A stretch of 52,822 nt of DNA, from the NCBI GenBank assembly GCA_026414805.1, contig JAOAIH010000011.1:1-52822 (forward strand), in the 5' to 3' direction. The notes below the pieces were generated by a model. That model did not search any database. It was given only the letters and a program-made list of their open reading frames with translations, and was not told where the DNA came from. The position numbers were made by a program, and so were the translations under genes. This DNA comes from Spirochaetota bacterium. GTDB lineage: Bacteria > Spirochaetota > UBA4802 > UB4802. Every line of letters begins with the position of its first letter. Within the stretch, counting starts at the first letter, position 1. Below, piece by piece: positions 1-9,310 of the stretch.

Positions 1-140
1 TTGAAATATATTTTTTTAATTGTTTAATGAAAAAGCTATTTTTATTTTTCTTTGGCATAACTACCTCTCATAAAAAAAATTTATGTCACATATATTATGT
101 CGGATGAAAAAATAATTTACTTAATATTTTTTTTAATTTA

Positions 141-162
141 ATAATATCGTTATCGATATTAT
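141..162. promoter_or_regulatory. Palindromic operator upstream of the 7TM-DISM phosphatase gene
   Basis: Perfect inverted repeat with 9-bp arms (141-149 and 154-162) around a TTAT spacer; the core is ATCG-TTAT-CGAT. The same ATCG-N4-CGAT core recurs at 3592-3603 and 10629-10640, next to the sugar-transporter and transketolase operons. A TATAAT hexamer at 185-190 could be the -10 box of the downstream gene; the TTGATA at 165-170 is only 14 bp away, so the -35 is uncertain. I infer that this is a binding site for the ROK repressor encoded at 2363-3553. The rest of 1-283 is AT-rich with no gene visible. Confidence 0.65.
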
Positions 163-283
163 AGTTGATAATTTTCTTTTACTATATAATTATTGATTAA
201 TATAAAATAACATTTTAAGGATATTATCATAAAGTTTAAGAATACATAAGTGACAAGCTTATATTACAATTTTGAGGAAATTT

Positions 284-2329
284 ATGCAATCAAAACAAAA
301 TAAAGCAATGATGATAATATTTGTTTTAATAGGGGTTACAATAATTCCTGCAATTGCAATCGCTAAAAGTTTCTCAATCAAAAGCTGGCATTATGCAATA
401 GGTGAAAAAAATCAGGATTATGAATCAGCCATTCAATTATCATATAAACCTCTACAAACAACCAGCAATCTACATGACCTCTTACCATCCAAAGAGGGGT
501 ATATCTGGGTGCGACGTGATTTTGAAATATATAACAATTTTTCACATAAAAGTTTAATGGGTCTACTTATCGAGCGATTAATGATAGCTGATGAAACTTA
601 TTGCAATGGCCAATTAATTGGCTCATCCGGTAAGTTTCCTCCAAATTTTTTTAGCGAATGGAATAAAGTACGATTATATACCATCCCCACCGGATTGTTA
701 CAAAAAGAAAAAAATACCATTCTTATAAAAATATATGTTAATAATGAAGGTTCAATAGCAGGGAAAACCCTTATAGGCTCATTTAATCAGTTGGAGCGTG
801 AGTATAATTATCTGGATTTTTTAAACTCAAGGATAAATGCTATTATATCATTCTTGTTCTTTTTGGTTGGATGTTATTATTTCCTTATGTTTATTTTAAG
901 AAAAAAAGATAAAGAAAATCTTTACTTTGGATTAACGTGCATTGTGTTTTCTTTCTATTTGTTTAATTTCTTTATTACGCGAATCCCTGGTTTTACATAT
1001 GAATTAATCCCATATCTGTTATTTCAAAAAGTAATATTTATTCTTGTTTTTGTCATTGCATATTTATTAACACAATTTTTGGCAAAATATTTGGATATTC
1101 CTCAGAATAAATATTTACATTATTTATTAATTGCAGCAACTATTATTCCATCACTGTTATTGTTTTGGCCATCTAGCTACGCTTCGTTTCTTACAATACG
1201 CTATAAAATATTAATACTATTTTTACCTATATTTGTTATATATGGCATTGCAATAACTTTAATATCTCTTTTTAAACATAAAAAAGAAGCGTATATTTTA
1301 TTACTTGGGAGTATACCTTTTTACTTTTGTGTTTTCTGGGATTTAATAGTACATAACTTATTAAAACTGGATGATGCAATATATTTAATGGGTTTTGGTT
1401 TTCCATCTTTTTTAATTTCAATCGCAGTTGTTTTGGCTGTCCAGACAGTACAATATCACAATGAAGTTGAGGAACTCAATGTTTCATTAGAAAAAAAGGT
1501 TGAAGAACGTACGCAGCAATTATTTGAAGCAAACCAAGAATTAAAACTTGCTTTAGCCCAAATACGTGAACAGCAGGAAATAGCACGTAAGGATATGTTG
1601 ATGGCTGTTAATGTTCAACGAAGTATTATACCTCAAAAGCCACCTGTTGTTGAAAACTATGATATTGGTTTATTTTCCATGCCTATGTCGGGAGTTTCGG
1701 GTGATTTCTATGATTTTTATGTAAATAATTCCGTACTGTTGGGTCTAGGGCTTTTTGATGTATCTGGTCATGGAATATCTTCTGGATTATTGACCATAGT
1801 TTCAAAATCAATTATTTACCGAAATTTTATGAATTATTGTGATGTGCATTTAGGAAAAGTAATGGAGAATATAAATAATGAATTAATTAAGGAATTTGAT
1901 AAAGTTGATAATTACGTTACCGGTATACTACTTAGATTTGATAATGATAAGGTAGAATATGTTAATGCAGCTCATGCTGATTTACTTTTGAGAAGAAATA
2001 ATAGTAACTCTATTACAGTTTGTGTTCATAAAGAAAAAGATATAAAAGGAATGTTTTTAGGTATTGAAGGAATGAAAAGTGTTTTTTTACCGCTTCAATT
2101 CACTATAAAGCAAAATGACGTATTGCTTTTATATACTGATTGTCTGATAGAGCAGAAAAATAGTAATGCTGAGGAATTTGGTATAGAAAGAGTTAAAGAA
2201 GCTTTTTTGAATGCAAGGGGCAACAGTGCTCAACAAATATGTGATGAAATCATTGATGCTTTTAATCAATTTAAAGGGGATATGGATTTAACAGACGACT
2301 TGACGGTTATAGTATTAAGAAAAATGTGA
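284..2329 (+). CDS. 7TM-DISM receptor with SpoIIE-type PP2C phosphatase domain
   Basis: Membrane sensor-phosphatase of about 681 residues. An N-terminal hydrophobic signal is followed by an exported jelly-roll-like domain (about 25-170) resembling the carbohydrate-binding-like 7TMR-DISM extracellular domain, seven hydrophobic helices (about 175-395), a coiled coil (about 400-445) and a C-terminal PP2C/SpoIIE domain. The phosphatase motifs are visible: GDFYDFY, LFDVSGHG and a final DDLTVIV, which supply the metal-binding aspartates. Such proteins usually dephosphorylate anti-anti-sigma factors in partner-switching cascades. A TTG start at 272 is possible, but ATG 284 has GAGG six bases upstream and is preferred. 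An operator-like palindrome lies at 141-162. Its 3' end faces the ROK gene with a 33-bp gap. The ligand is unknown; a sugar or sulfonate is my inference from context. Confidence 0.85.
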   Translation: MQSKQNKAMMIIFVLIGVTIIPAIAIAKSFSIKSWHYAIGEKNQDYESAIQLSYKPLQTTSNLHDLLPSKEGYIWVRRDFEIYNNFSHKSLMGLLIERLMIADETYCNGQLIGSSGKFPPNFFSEWNKVRLYTIPTGLLQKEKNTILIKIYVNNEGSIAGKTLIGSFNQLEREYNYLDFLNSRINAIISFLFFLVGCYYFLMFILRKKDKENLYFGLTCIVFSFYLFNFFITRIPGFTYELIPYLLFQKVIFILVFVIAYLLTQFLAKYLDIPQNKYLHYLLIAATIIPSLLLFWPSSYASFLTIRYKILILFLPIFVIYGIAITLISLFKHKKEAYILLLGSIPFYFCVFWDLIVHNLLKLDDAIYLMGFGFPSFLISIAVVLAVQTVQYHNEVEELNVSLEKKVEERTQQLFEANQELKLALAQIREQQEIARKDMLMAVNVQRSIIPQKPPVVENYDIGLFSMPMSGVSGDFYDFYVNNSVLLGLGLFDVSGHGISSGLLTIVSKSIIYRNFMNYCDVHLGKVMENINNELIKEFDKVDNYVTGILLRFDNDKVEYVNAAHADLLLRRNNSNSITVCVHKEKDIKGMFLGIEGMKSVFLPLQFTIKQNDVLLLYTDCLIEQKNSNAEEFGIERVKEAFLNARGNSAQQICDEIIDAFNQFKGDMDLTDDLTVIVLRKM

Positions 2330-2362
2330 TACTAATAGTTGCTTCATTAATTATGCAAGAAA

Positions 2363-3553
2363 TTACACCTGATATCCCCAGTCCTGTTTTATCAAGCTTA
2401 AACATACACCGTGGGCAATTGCTTCGGTCTTTATGCTTTGGAATTCTATTAACGCCCGCTTATACATTGTTATGTATCCGGTATCATGAAATATGTCTTT
2501 TATGTGAATATCTATCTGAGCAACTGGATCATTGTATATTTCAAACAAATCCCCGGTAAGGAGTATGTAATCCGGTGAAAAAACATTTATCACATCAAGT
2601 AATGCTTCAGAAAAATATTTTAAGGCTATATCAAGTTTTTCAAATATGCCTTTAGTTCTATTAGTATAATGATGATTAAGTTTGATAATTATGTTATCAT
2701 AGCATTCATTTTCGTCTATGATGTTTTCCCCCTTCAACAGATTTACAAATGCTTCATATGAAAAATAACAATCAAGGCAGCCATTTCTTCCACAGATGCA
2801 TTTGTGGTTTTCATTGCTGACTTTTATATGGCCAATCTCCCCTCTACTATTAACTATCGCCCCTTTATAAATTAAACCCAGTGCACTTGCAGCACGTGCC
2901 GAAACTACCATTATCCTGTCATATCGTTGATTAATATCTGATGTTGAAAGTATATACGATATCATACTACTGATATTATGATCAAAAAAAATACGAGTAT
3001 TGGGGAATTTACTTGATAACAATGACATTAAATTAAAATCTTTTAGCTGAGGCATGAGTGTATATGAACGTAAGATACCGTTTTTTGTATCAATGTCGCC
3101 AGGGACAGTACAACCAACGGCAACTAGATTTGTAGCAAAAACAGGGTTTTTTGATAGCACTTCATCAATTTGTTGCACTATGATACTAGTGAATTCTTCT
3201 TTTGTGATGTTGCCTGGAATTCCTATTTTAGAAGTAGCTAGTACCTTATTGCTGAAACTTACTATGGATGTATACACTGCCTTCTGATTAAAGGTTATTC
3301 CTAAATATACCTGCTTTTCATGATTGAGTGTGTAAAACAAAGCTTTACGGCCTTTATCCTTTTGCTTGCCTTCTGTAGGCACTATTATACCTGTATTTTT
3401 TAATATTTTAAACGAAGTCATGACAGTATCCATGGAATACCCTGAATACCGCTTTGCTTCAGCTTTTGATAACGTAGAATGTTGCCTAAAAATGTCGACT
3501 ATATGCTTTCGTTTATTTTCTTTTCTTTTGTTTATTTTTTCACCATGTGCCAT
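2363..3553 (-). CDS. ROK-family (NagC/XylR-type) transcriptional repressor
   Basis: DNA-binding ROK regulator of 396 residues, the normal length. A winged helix-turn-helix occupies about residues 15-70 (LSKAEAKRYSGYSMDTV region). The ROK fold follows, with GEIGH at 238-242 and the zinc site CICGRNGC at 252-259 (His242, Cys252, Cys254, Cys259). The ATP-binding DxGxT motif of ROK kinases is absent, so this is a regulator and not a sugar kinase. It is transcribed divergently from the GPH importer gene, and an ATCG-ATAA-CGAT palindrome sits in the shared promoter region. I infer that it represses the sulfoquinovose locus and perhaps itself, released by a sugar such as SQ, sulfofructose or an SQ glycoside. 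The ligand cannot be read from sequence. Confidence 0.9.
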   Translation of the reverse strand: MAHGEKINKRKENKRKHIVDIFRQHSTLSKAEAKRYSGYSMDTVMTSFKILKNTGIIVPTEGKQKDKGRKALFYTLNHEKQVYLGITFNQKAVYTSIVSFSNKVLATSKIGIPGNITKEEFTSIIVQQIDEVLSKNPVFATNLVAVGCTVPGDIDTKNGILRSYTLMPQLKDFNLMSLLSSKFPNTRIFFDHNISSMISYILSTSDINQRYDRIMVVSARAASALGLIYKGAIVNSRGEIGHIKVSNENHKCICGRNGCLDCYFSYEAFVNLLKGENIIDENECYDNIIIKLNHHYTNRTKGIFEKLDIALKYFSEALLDVINVFSPDYILLTGDLFEIYNDPVAQIDIHIKDIFHDTGYITMYKRALIEFQSIKTEAIAHGVCLSLIKQDWGYQV

Positions 3554-3581
3554 ATCATAACCTCTGGGTTTAGTAATTTTC

Positions 3582-3611
3582 TTGACATATTATCGATAAC
3601 GATTTTATTAT
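3582..3611 (+). promoter_or_regulatory. Promoter of the importer operon with embedded ROK operator
   Basis: TTGACA at 3582-3587 and TATTAT at 3606-3611, 18 bp apart, make a plausible sigma-70 promoter reading towards the transporter gene. The palindromic core ATCG-ATAA-CGAT (3592-3603) lies exactly between the -35 and -10 boxes, where a bound repressor would block RNA polymerase. The sequence TTGACATATTAT is shared with the site at 10617-10628, so the two promoters look built to one plan. Confidence 0.7.
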
Positions 3612-3701
3612 TATACTTACGGTTAAAATTTATAATATAACATTATTGCAAATAATTTTTACTTATGCAACAATTTTTTACAATTTAAAATAGGTATGGT
3701 T

Positions 3702-5141
3702 ATGAATCAAGAAAGAAAAATTACAATCAAGAATTTATTGTCGTATGGTGTGGGTGATATTTTTGGGGGAGGTTCATTTGTTATTATTAATCTTCTTTTC
3801 ATCTATTTCCTTACCGACATTGCCAAATTAAATCCAGCACTTGCTGGGCTTGTGGTACTTGCTGGCAAAGCCTGGGATGCAATCAGTGATCCAATAATGG
3901 GCTATATTTCTGATACCACAAAGTCCCGATATGGCAGGAGGAGAATATTTTTCTTATTGGGAATAATTCCAATTATCCTGAGCTTTATTGCAATGTGGCT
4001 GCCGCTTTCATCTGATAGCCAGATGATAAAATTTTTATATTATGCTTCTGCTTATGTTTTTTTCAGTACTGCTTTCACCATGGTGATGATACCATATTCT
4101 GCACTCAATGCTGAGATGACACGCGAATATAAAGAACGAACACGTTTATCAGGAGCACGTTTGATATTTTCTCAGATATCTTCACTGATTTCAGGGACAG
4201 TTCCCAAAATGATTATAGATAGATTTCAGGATAAAGGTGAAGGCTTTCTAGTAATGAGCATACTATTTGCTATCTTTTTTGCGTTGCCATGGATTATAGT
4301 TTTTTTTGGAACATGGGAATTACCTGATGTCCACATTGAAAATAAATCACTCACAGATTTTTTTAAAAACCTTACTATAATATGGACAAACAAATCCTTC
4401 CGCATTCATATTGGATTGTATATTTGCGCTTACTCAGCACTGGATTTAATTATGGCAATGTTTATTTATTATCTCACGTATTATATACAGAAACCTCAGA
4501 TATTCACAGTGTGTTTGGGTTCAATGCTTGTTACACAGGTTTTGTTTTTGCCTGTATACGTTTTTATTGCAAATAAAAAGGGTAAGGGTTTTTCCTATAG
4601 GGTAGGAGTAAGTATATGGGCGATAGCTCTTGTCAGTACACTCCTGTTTGACAGTAACACTCCAATGTATTATATTGTTGCACTTTCGGTTGTAATGGGT
4701 GCGGGAATGTCGGCAGGCACAATGATTCCTTGGGCAATTTTGCCATCGGTAACTGATGTAGGTGAATTGATTACTGGCAAACAGCAAGCAGGTGTCTATG
4801 CAGGTGCAATGACATTTATACGTAAGCTTGTGCAGGCAATTGTTCTTGCTGTCTTTGGCGCTGTATTAGGAGCAATAGGATATAAAGCGGGAATGATTCA
4901 AAGCCCTGAAACCTTAGAACGATTGCGTTTGTTGTTTGCATTGCTGCCACCATCACTCATGATTTGTGGCATACTGATATCATTACAATTTAAAATCACA
5001 CCAGTAACACATCCAATCCTTATACAGGAGATTAACAGATTAAAAATGGGTGGTAGTAAAGACACAGTTGAACCTCATGTAAAAGAAATTTGCGAAATAT
5101 TAACCGGATATAAATATCAAAATCTCTTTAGAAAGCAATAA
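3702..5141 (+). CDS. GPH-family sugar:cation symporter (probable SQ or SQ-glycoside importer)
   Basis: Inner-membrane transporter of about 479 residues with roughly twelve hydrophobic helices. It belongs to the glycoside-pentoside-hexuronide (MelB-like) family: the helix II motif AWDAISDP (Asp59, Asp63) is followed by GYISD and RYGRRR at about 67-81. Those aspartates bind the coupling cation in MelB. The E. coli SQ importer YihO belongs to the same family, and this gene is immediately followed (12-bp gap) by the isomerase and sulfoquinovosidase genes, so import of SQ or sulfoquinovosyl glycerol is the best inference. ATG 3696 is also open, but ATG 3702 has AGG seven bases upstream. The promoter carries the ROK operator. 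Confidence 0.85.
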   Translation: MNQERKITIKNLLSYGVGDIFGGGSFVIINLLFIYFLTDIAKLNPALAGLVVLAGKAWDAISDPIMGYISDTTKSRYGRRRIFFLLGIIPIILSFIAMWLPLSSDSQMIKFLYYASAYVFFSTAFTMVMIPYSALNAEMTREYKERTRLSGARLIFSQISSLISGTVPKMIIDRFQDKGEGFLVMSILFAIFFALPWIIVFFGTWELPDVHIENKSLTDFFKNLTIIWTNKSFRIHIGLYICAYSALDLIMAMFIYYLTYYIQKPQIFTVCLGSMLVTQVLFLPVYVFIANKKGKGFSYRVGVSIWAIALVSTLLFDSNTPMYYIVALSVVMGAGMSAGTMIPWAILPSVTDVGELITGKQQAGVYAGAMTFIRKLVQAIVLAVFGAVLGAIGYKAGMIQSPETLERLRLLFALLPPSLMICGILISLQFKITPVTHPILIQEINRLKMGGSKDTVEPHVKEICEILTGYKYQNLFRKQ

Positions 5142-5153
5142 CAGAGGTGTGCA

Positions 5154-6470
5154 ATGAAAGAAATTACTCTTGGTGTAGTGTGTGTTGCACGTAAAACATT
5201 TGATTACAATGCAGCAGGTGAAATATTTGCCCGCATACAATCCCAATTGAAAAATGTAAAGGCAGTTCAATGGCACTGTTATGGTGATCTTGTATTTGAA
5301 TTGGAAGATGCTCACAAAGCTATCTCGTTTTTGAAAAAAAAGGATTTGGATGCACTAGTGTGTATTAGTGGTACTTTCCATTTAGGTCATCTTGTGTTGG
5401 AACTAGTTAAACATTTTCCCGTCCCTGTTATGTTGTGGGGATTACCTGAATTGCCCTATGATGGGGGCAAAATACGGCTTAACTCAATTTGTGGTGTTAA
5501 TCTTGATGCAAGCAATCTATACAAGGCGGGAATACGAAATTATTATGCACATTTTGGGAATGCAATTGATACTGACTGGGTAGGTGCAATACGTATTTTA
5601 TCCATGCTTAAAAATGCAAAAATAGGGCTGGCTGGGTATCATGCACATGGCTTTTTTAACATTGATACATGGCAACCCGCACTATATCATCAATTTGGTG
5701 CAATGGTAGATCATTTTGAGTTAGCACAATTATATAATCACCCGGTCAATAAACAGTATGCTGATGAGTATAGGGAAATAATTGAATCAAATTTTGATAC
5801 TGGTGAGATCAATTCAATACAAAAACAAAAGGTCATTGAATTAAGTTCACGACTCAAAAGCTTTATTGAAGACAACAATCTCACTGCACTTGCTATTCGT
5901 TGCTGGCCTGAATTTGCAGCGCAATTTGGCATTGCACCGTGTGCAGCAATGTCACTTGTGCAGGCTCATGATCTTATTATTGCCTGCGAAGGGGATGTAG
6001 ATGGTGCAATATCTATGTTAGCTCACAAAGCGATAGGTGCTCAAACCCCATTTTTATTTGATTTTTCACAAGTGAACCTTGATGAAAATTTTGCATTGCT
6101 ATGGCATTGCGGAGTTGCACCGTTTGTGCTTAAAGATACCGCAAACCAGGCTTCGCTGGATACGTATTTTGCTGCAGGAAAAGGTGTCACTACAGGCTTT
6201 GTCTTGAAGCCTGGTGATGTCTCAATATGCAGATTTGATTTTGATGGCAGTAACTATCGCTTGCTCTTATTAAAAGCGCATGGCGTCACTATGGATAAAT
6301 TGTTAAAGGGAACATTCTTAAAGGTTACCTTTGATATGCCTGTTAGAAAAGTTCTTGATACCATAATTTATAATGGCATAGCACATCACGCATCAATGGT
6401 GTATGGGGATTATATAAAACCATTAGAGATAGCAGCCAGAATAAAGGGGTGGGAGATAGTGACATGTTAA
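5154..6470 (+). CDS. L-fucose/L-arabinose isomerase-like protein, proposed sulfoquinovose isomerase
   Basis: Cytoplasmic aldose-ketose isomerase of 438 residues, related to the fucose/arabinose isomerase superfamily. The C-terminal half carries the metal-site pattern of that family: ACEGDVDGA (Glu279), LFDFSQ (Asp303), WHCG (His318) and a late His-His pair (411-412). In transaldolase and transketolase sulfoglycolysis the SQ-to-sulfofructose step is done by isomerases of this superfamily (SftI/SqvD/SqwD). It is shorter than FucI (about 590) and close to AraA-like proteins. It sits between a GPH importer and a sulfoquinovosidase, overlapping the latter by 7 bp, so translation is probably coupled. 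The exact substrate is inferred from context; a pentose or fucose isomerase remains the alternative. Confidence 0.78.
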   Translation: MKEITLGVVCVARKTFDYNAAGEIFARIQSQLKNVKAVQWHCYGDLVFELEDAHKAISFLKKKDLDALVCISGTFHLGHLVLELVKHFPVPVMLWGLPELPYDGGKIRLNSICGVNLDASNLYKAGIRNYYAHFGNAIDTDWVGAIRILSMLKNAKIGLAGYHAHGFFNIDTWQPALYHQFGAMVDHFELAQLYNHPVNKQYADEYREIIESNFDTGEINSIQKQKVIELSSRLKSFIEDNNLTALAIRCWPEFAAQFGIAPCAAMSLVQAHDLIIACEGDVDGAISMLAHKAIGAQTPFLFDFSQVNLDENFALLWHCGVAPFVLKDTANQASLDTYFAAGKGVTTGFVLKPGDVSICRFDFDGSNYRLLLLKAHGVTMDKLLKGTFLKVTFDMPVRKVLDTIIYNGIAHHASMVYGDYIKPLEIAARIKGWEIVTC

Positions 6471-8449
6471 AAGTAGACTATAATGAAACATCCTTTTCAG
6501 TTTATTACAAAAATCGCTGTATATTGAAGCATTCATTACAAAAGCCGTGTATAGCATTAGGTAATGGTACTGCTGTATATACAATGAAAGAAGGCAATTT
6601 TACAATAAAAGATTCCATTTTGTTTAAACAGTACCTTACACAATTTACAGTAAAGGAATATACTGGTTCAATCATAGTAGAATTTGAAGATGTTTTAACT
6701 TTAAAAATTACTGCAGATACCTACTGTACTATTGCAATTGAAGCTAAAAATCAGTTTAACAGATTTTGGTTACATTGTGTAGCCGACAGCAATGAGCATA
6801 TATATGGCTGTGGAGAACAGTTTTCAAAACTGAATTTAAAGAAAAGAAAGTTACCTTTGTGGGTAAGAGAGCAGGGAGTAGGGCGGGGGCACGATTTAAT
6901 TACGCTGTTAGCTAATATTTTATACGATGCTGGTGGTTGCTGGTATACTACATACTATCCACAACCAACATTTGTATCGAGCAACAATTACTTTGTCCAC
7001 TGCAATGCGTCTTCATATGCTGAGTTTACATTTAAGAAAAAAGAACACATCCTTCATTTCTTGCAGATACCGGATTCGATAGTTGTCGGTGTATACAATA
7101 CTCCGGTTGAATGCATAAAAGCAGTAGGTGATTTGTTGGGGCGACAGCCACGGCTGCCTCAGTGGGTACACGATGGGATGTGGTTAGGTGTGCAAGGTGG
7201 TATAGATGTTGTAAAGAAAAAACTCCAAAAGGCCCAAGATGCAGGTGTTAAAGTATCTGCGGTGTGGGTGCAGGATTGGGTTGGCAGAAGAATCACATGG
7301 TTTGGGAAACGCCTTTTCTGGAACTGGAAATATAATAACGAGTTATATCCCAATCTGCCATCATTTATTCAGGAGCTATCGCATAAAAATATTAAATTTT
7401 TAGGGTACATTAATTGCTTTTTAAATTCTGAAGGCGATTTATATAAAGAAGCAGTAGAAAAGGGATATTTAGTAAAAAACAAAGACGAATCAGTATATCA
7501 GTTTGATACCACTGGTATTATTGCAGGAATTTTAGATTTAACCAATCCCCATACGTGTACCTGGATAAAAAATGTAATTAAAGATAATATGATCGGCATT
7601 GGCATTGCTGGCTGGATGGCTGATTTTGGTGAGTATTTAGAAACTGATGTAAAGCTATATTCAGGTGAATCAGCTGAAATGTATCATAACAGATATCCGG
7701 CTGAATGGGCTCGAGTCAATTATGAAGCGCTTCAGGAAGCAGGTAAAGTTGGAGAAGTAGTATTTTTTACCCGTGCAGGATACACTGGCTCATCACACTA
7801 CAGCACATTAGTGTGGGCAGGCGATCAGCTTGTCAACTGGAGTATGGATGATGGATTGGCTTCCGTTATTCCTGCTGGTATTTCACTTGGATTTTGTGGG
7901 GTTGGATATTTTCACTCAGATATAGGTGGATATACGTCATTAGCCTGGATTAAGCGCAAAAAAGAGCTTTTTATGCGATGGGCAGAATTAGGTGCATTTA
8001 CTGCAGTTATGCGCACGCATGAAGGAAATAGGCCAGATTCAAATTGGCAATTTGACAGCGATAACCAAACTCTTCAGCATCTGTCAAAAATGACTAAAGT
8101 TCACGCTGCACTCAAACCATATATTGAACACTGTAAGGACGAATATCACACCAAAGGGTTACCCTTGATGCGACACCCTTTTATACATTATCCTGAAGAT
8201 AAAAGGCTCCATTCCTTTCAGTATCAGTATTTATTTGGCCGTGATATATTTGTGGCACCTGTGTATAAACCACGGATAAAAAAGTGGAAGCTATATTTAC
8301 CAAAAGACAGATGGATTCATATATGGACAGCCAAAGAATATGCTGGAGGGTGGGTTACAGTTGCTTCTCCTTTAGGTTATCCTCCGGTTTTTTATAGAAA
8401 AGAGTCAAAATATGCAGATCTTTTTGAGATTATCAAAGATATAAATTAG
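6464..8449 (+). CDS. GH31 alpha-sulfoquinovosidase (YihQ family)
   Basis: Cytoplasmic retaining glycosidase of 661 residues that should release SQ from sulfoquinovosyl glycerides. Aligned from memory to E. coli YihQ (678 residues), the key residues all fall at a constant offset of 18. Nucleophile Asp405 is Asp387 (WMADFGEY) and acid/base Asp472 is Asp454 (WAGDQ). Sulfonate-pocket Arg301/Trp304/Tyr508 are Arg283/Trp286 (GKRLFWNW) and Tyr490. Sugar contacts Gln262, Gln288 and His537 are Gln244, Gln270 and His519. The KRxxW pocket separates SQases from ordinary alpha-glucosidases. There is no signal peptide, so the glycoside must be imported. GTG 6449 is open, but ATG 6464 has GGGAG upstream and overlaps the preceding stop by 7 bp. 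Confidence 0.92.
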   Translation: MLKVDYNETSFSVYYKNRCILKHSLQKPCIALGNGTAVYTMKEGNFTIKDSILFKQYLTQFTVKEYTGSIIVEFEDVLTLKITADTYCTIAIEAKNQFNRFWLHCVADSNEHIYGCGEQFSKLNLKKRKLPLWVREQGVGRGHDLITLLANILYDAGGCWYTTYYPQPTFVSSNNYFVHCNASSYAEFTFKKKEHILHFLQIPDSIVVGVYNTPVECIKAVGDLLGRQPRLPQWVHDGMWLGVQGGIDVVKKKLQKAQDAGVKVSAVWVQDWVGRRITWFGKRLFWNWKYNNELYPNLPSFIQELSHKNIKFLGYINCFLNSEGDLYKEAVEKGYLVKNKDESVYQFDTTGIIAGILDLTNPHTCTWIKNVIKDNMIGIGIAGWMADFGEYLETDVKLYSGESAEMYHNRYPAEWARVNYEALQEAGKVGEVVFFTRAGYTGSSHYSTLVWAGDQLVNWSMDDGLASVIPAGISLGFCGVGYFHSDIGGYTSLAWIKRKKELFMRWAELGAFTAVMRTHEGNRPDSNWQFDSDNQTLQHLSKMTKVHAALKPYIEHCKDEYHTKGLPLMRHPFIHYPEDKRLHSFQYQYLFGRDIFVAPVYKPRIKKWKLYLPKDRWIHIWTAKEYAGGWVTVASPLGYPPVFYRKESKYADLFEIIKDIN

Positions 8450-8495
8450 TATTATTAAAAATAAAAAAATTGTAAAAATAAGTTGCATAATACTA
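8447..8495 (+). terminator. AT-rich inverted repeat after the sulfoquinovosidase gene
   Basis: A 9-bp perfect inverted repeat (8447-8455 and 8487-8495, TAGTATTAT) starts at the stop codon, with a 31-base AT-rich loop. It may help end the importer-isomerase-glycosidase transcript, but it has no GC-rich stem or clean T-run, so the assignment is weak. Confidence 0.25.
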
Positions 8496-8611
8496 GTAGT
8501 TAATATTAAATAAAAAATAATTTGGCATAAGTAATTTATTGTTAGTTACTATGTGTTTTATATAGCATGCTTTTGTGGGATAAATTTTATTTAAATTTGG
8601 AGGATATTATA

Positions 8612-9304
8612 ATGTCACTAAAAAAAATTATAGTATCAATCATTGTTATTATAACGCTATATTCAATTGTTATTGGCAACACTGGAAGATATAATCTTAT
8701 CAAAAACAATATATTAACAATATGTGAATGGGAAAATGCAGGAGCAACATCAACATTAATAGATAGTAAAGATGCTACCAGATATGAACCTAATAAAATA
8801 TTTGATGGTGATATCAAAACTGCCTGGGCAGAAGGTGATAAGGGACCAGGTATTGGCGTTAAAGTTGTGTTTGAGATTCCCACTCCCGGCTATTCAACTA
8901 ATCTTTCAAACGGTGCTAAAATAATGAATATAGTAAATGGACTTGCATATTCTAAACAGCTATTTTATTCTAATAACAGGATCAAAGATCTAACCTTAGA
9001 ATATTATGTTGGGGTTGATATTGGAGAGGAAGAGAACAACTGTTCTCGTTATGTATTGTATTTGTATGATACAAAATCGTATACTTTAAAAGATACCATG
9101 GATAAACAAAGTTTAAACCTCAATATAAATTTTGAAAAAGCTAAAAATTTCTGGAAGCAATCACGAGATATTGCCCGAAAAAAAGGATATAAAGTTTTTG
9201 AAGGTGACTATGGACGATATTTGTTTGGAGTACTAACGATAAAAAGCATTTATAAAGGCACTAAATATGATGATACCTGCATAAGTGAAATTTCTTTTGA
9301 ATAA
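8612..9304 (+). CDS. Exported protein with discoidin-like (NADase-type glycan-binding) domain
   Basis: Protein of 230 residues of unknown function. An N-terminal hydrophobic segment (about 4-25) is a signal peptide or anchor. The mature part contains ATSTLIDSKDATRYEPNKIF, then DGDIKTAWAEGDKGPGIG. That pattern (variable strand, D-G-x-x-x-T-A-W, then a G-rich turn) resembles the F5/8-type-C-like domain found in many exported spirochaetal proteins. It probably binds a glycan or other surface ligand. ATG 8567 is open, but ATG 8612 has GGAGG at 8599-8603 and begins the signal sequence. It stands alone between the glycosidase and the metallo-hydrolase genes, and I see no ROK operator in front of it. 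Confidence 0.6.
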   Translation: MSLKKIIVSIIVIITLYSIVIGNTGRYNLIKNNILTICEWENAGATSTLIDSKDATRYEPNKIFDGDIKTAWAEGDKGPGIGVKVVFEIPTPGYSTNLSNGAKIMNIVNGLAYSKQLFYSNNRIKDLTLEYYVGVDIGEEENNCSRYVLYLYDTKSYTLKDTMDKQSLNLNINFEKAKNFWKQSRDIARKKGYKVFEGDYGRYLFGVLTIKSIYKGTKYDDTCISEISFE

Positions 9305-9310
9305 ATATAG

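Noticed and set aside
2326-2559. Plus-strand open frame of 77 codons after the 7TM-DISM gene
   Set aside because: It covers the antisense of the ROK gene's 3' end and has no Shine-Dalgarno; no protein features were visible.
6464-8449. Ordinary alpha-glucosidase or alpha-xylosidase for the GH31 gene
   Set aside because: The KRxxWNW sulfonate pocket and all other YihQ residues are present; glucosidases lack this set.
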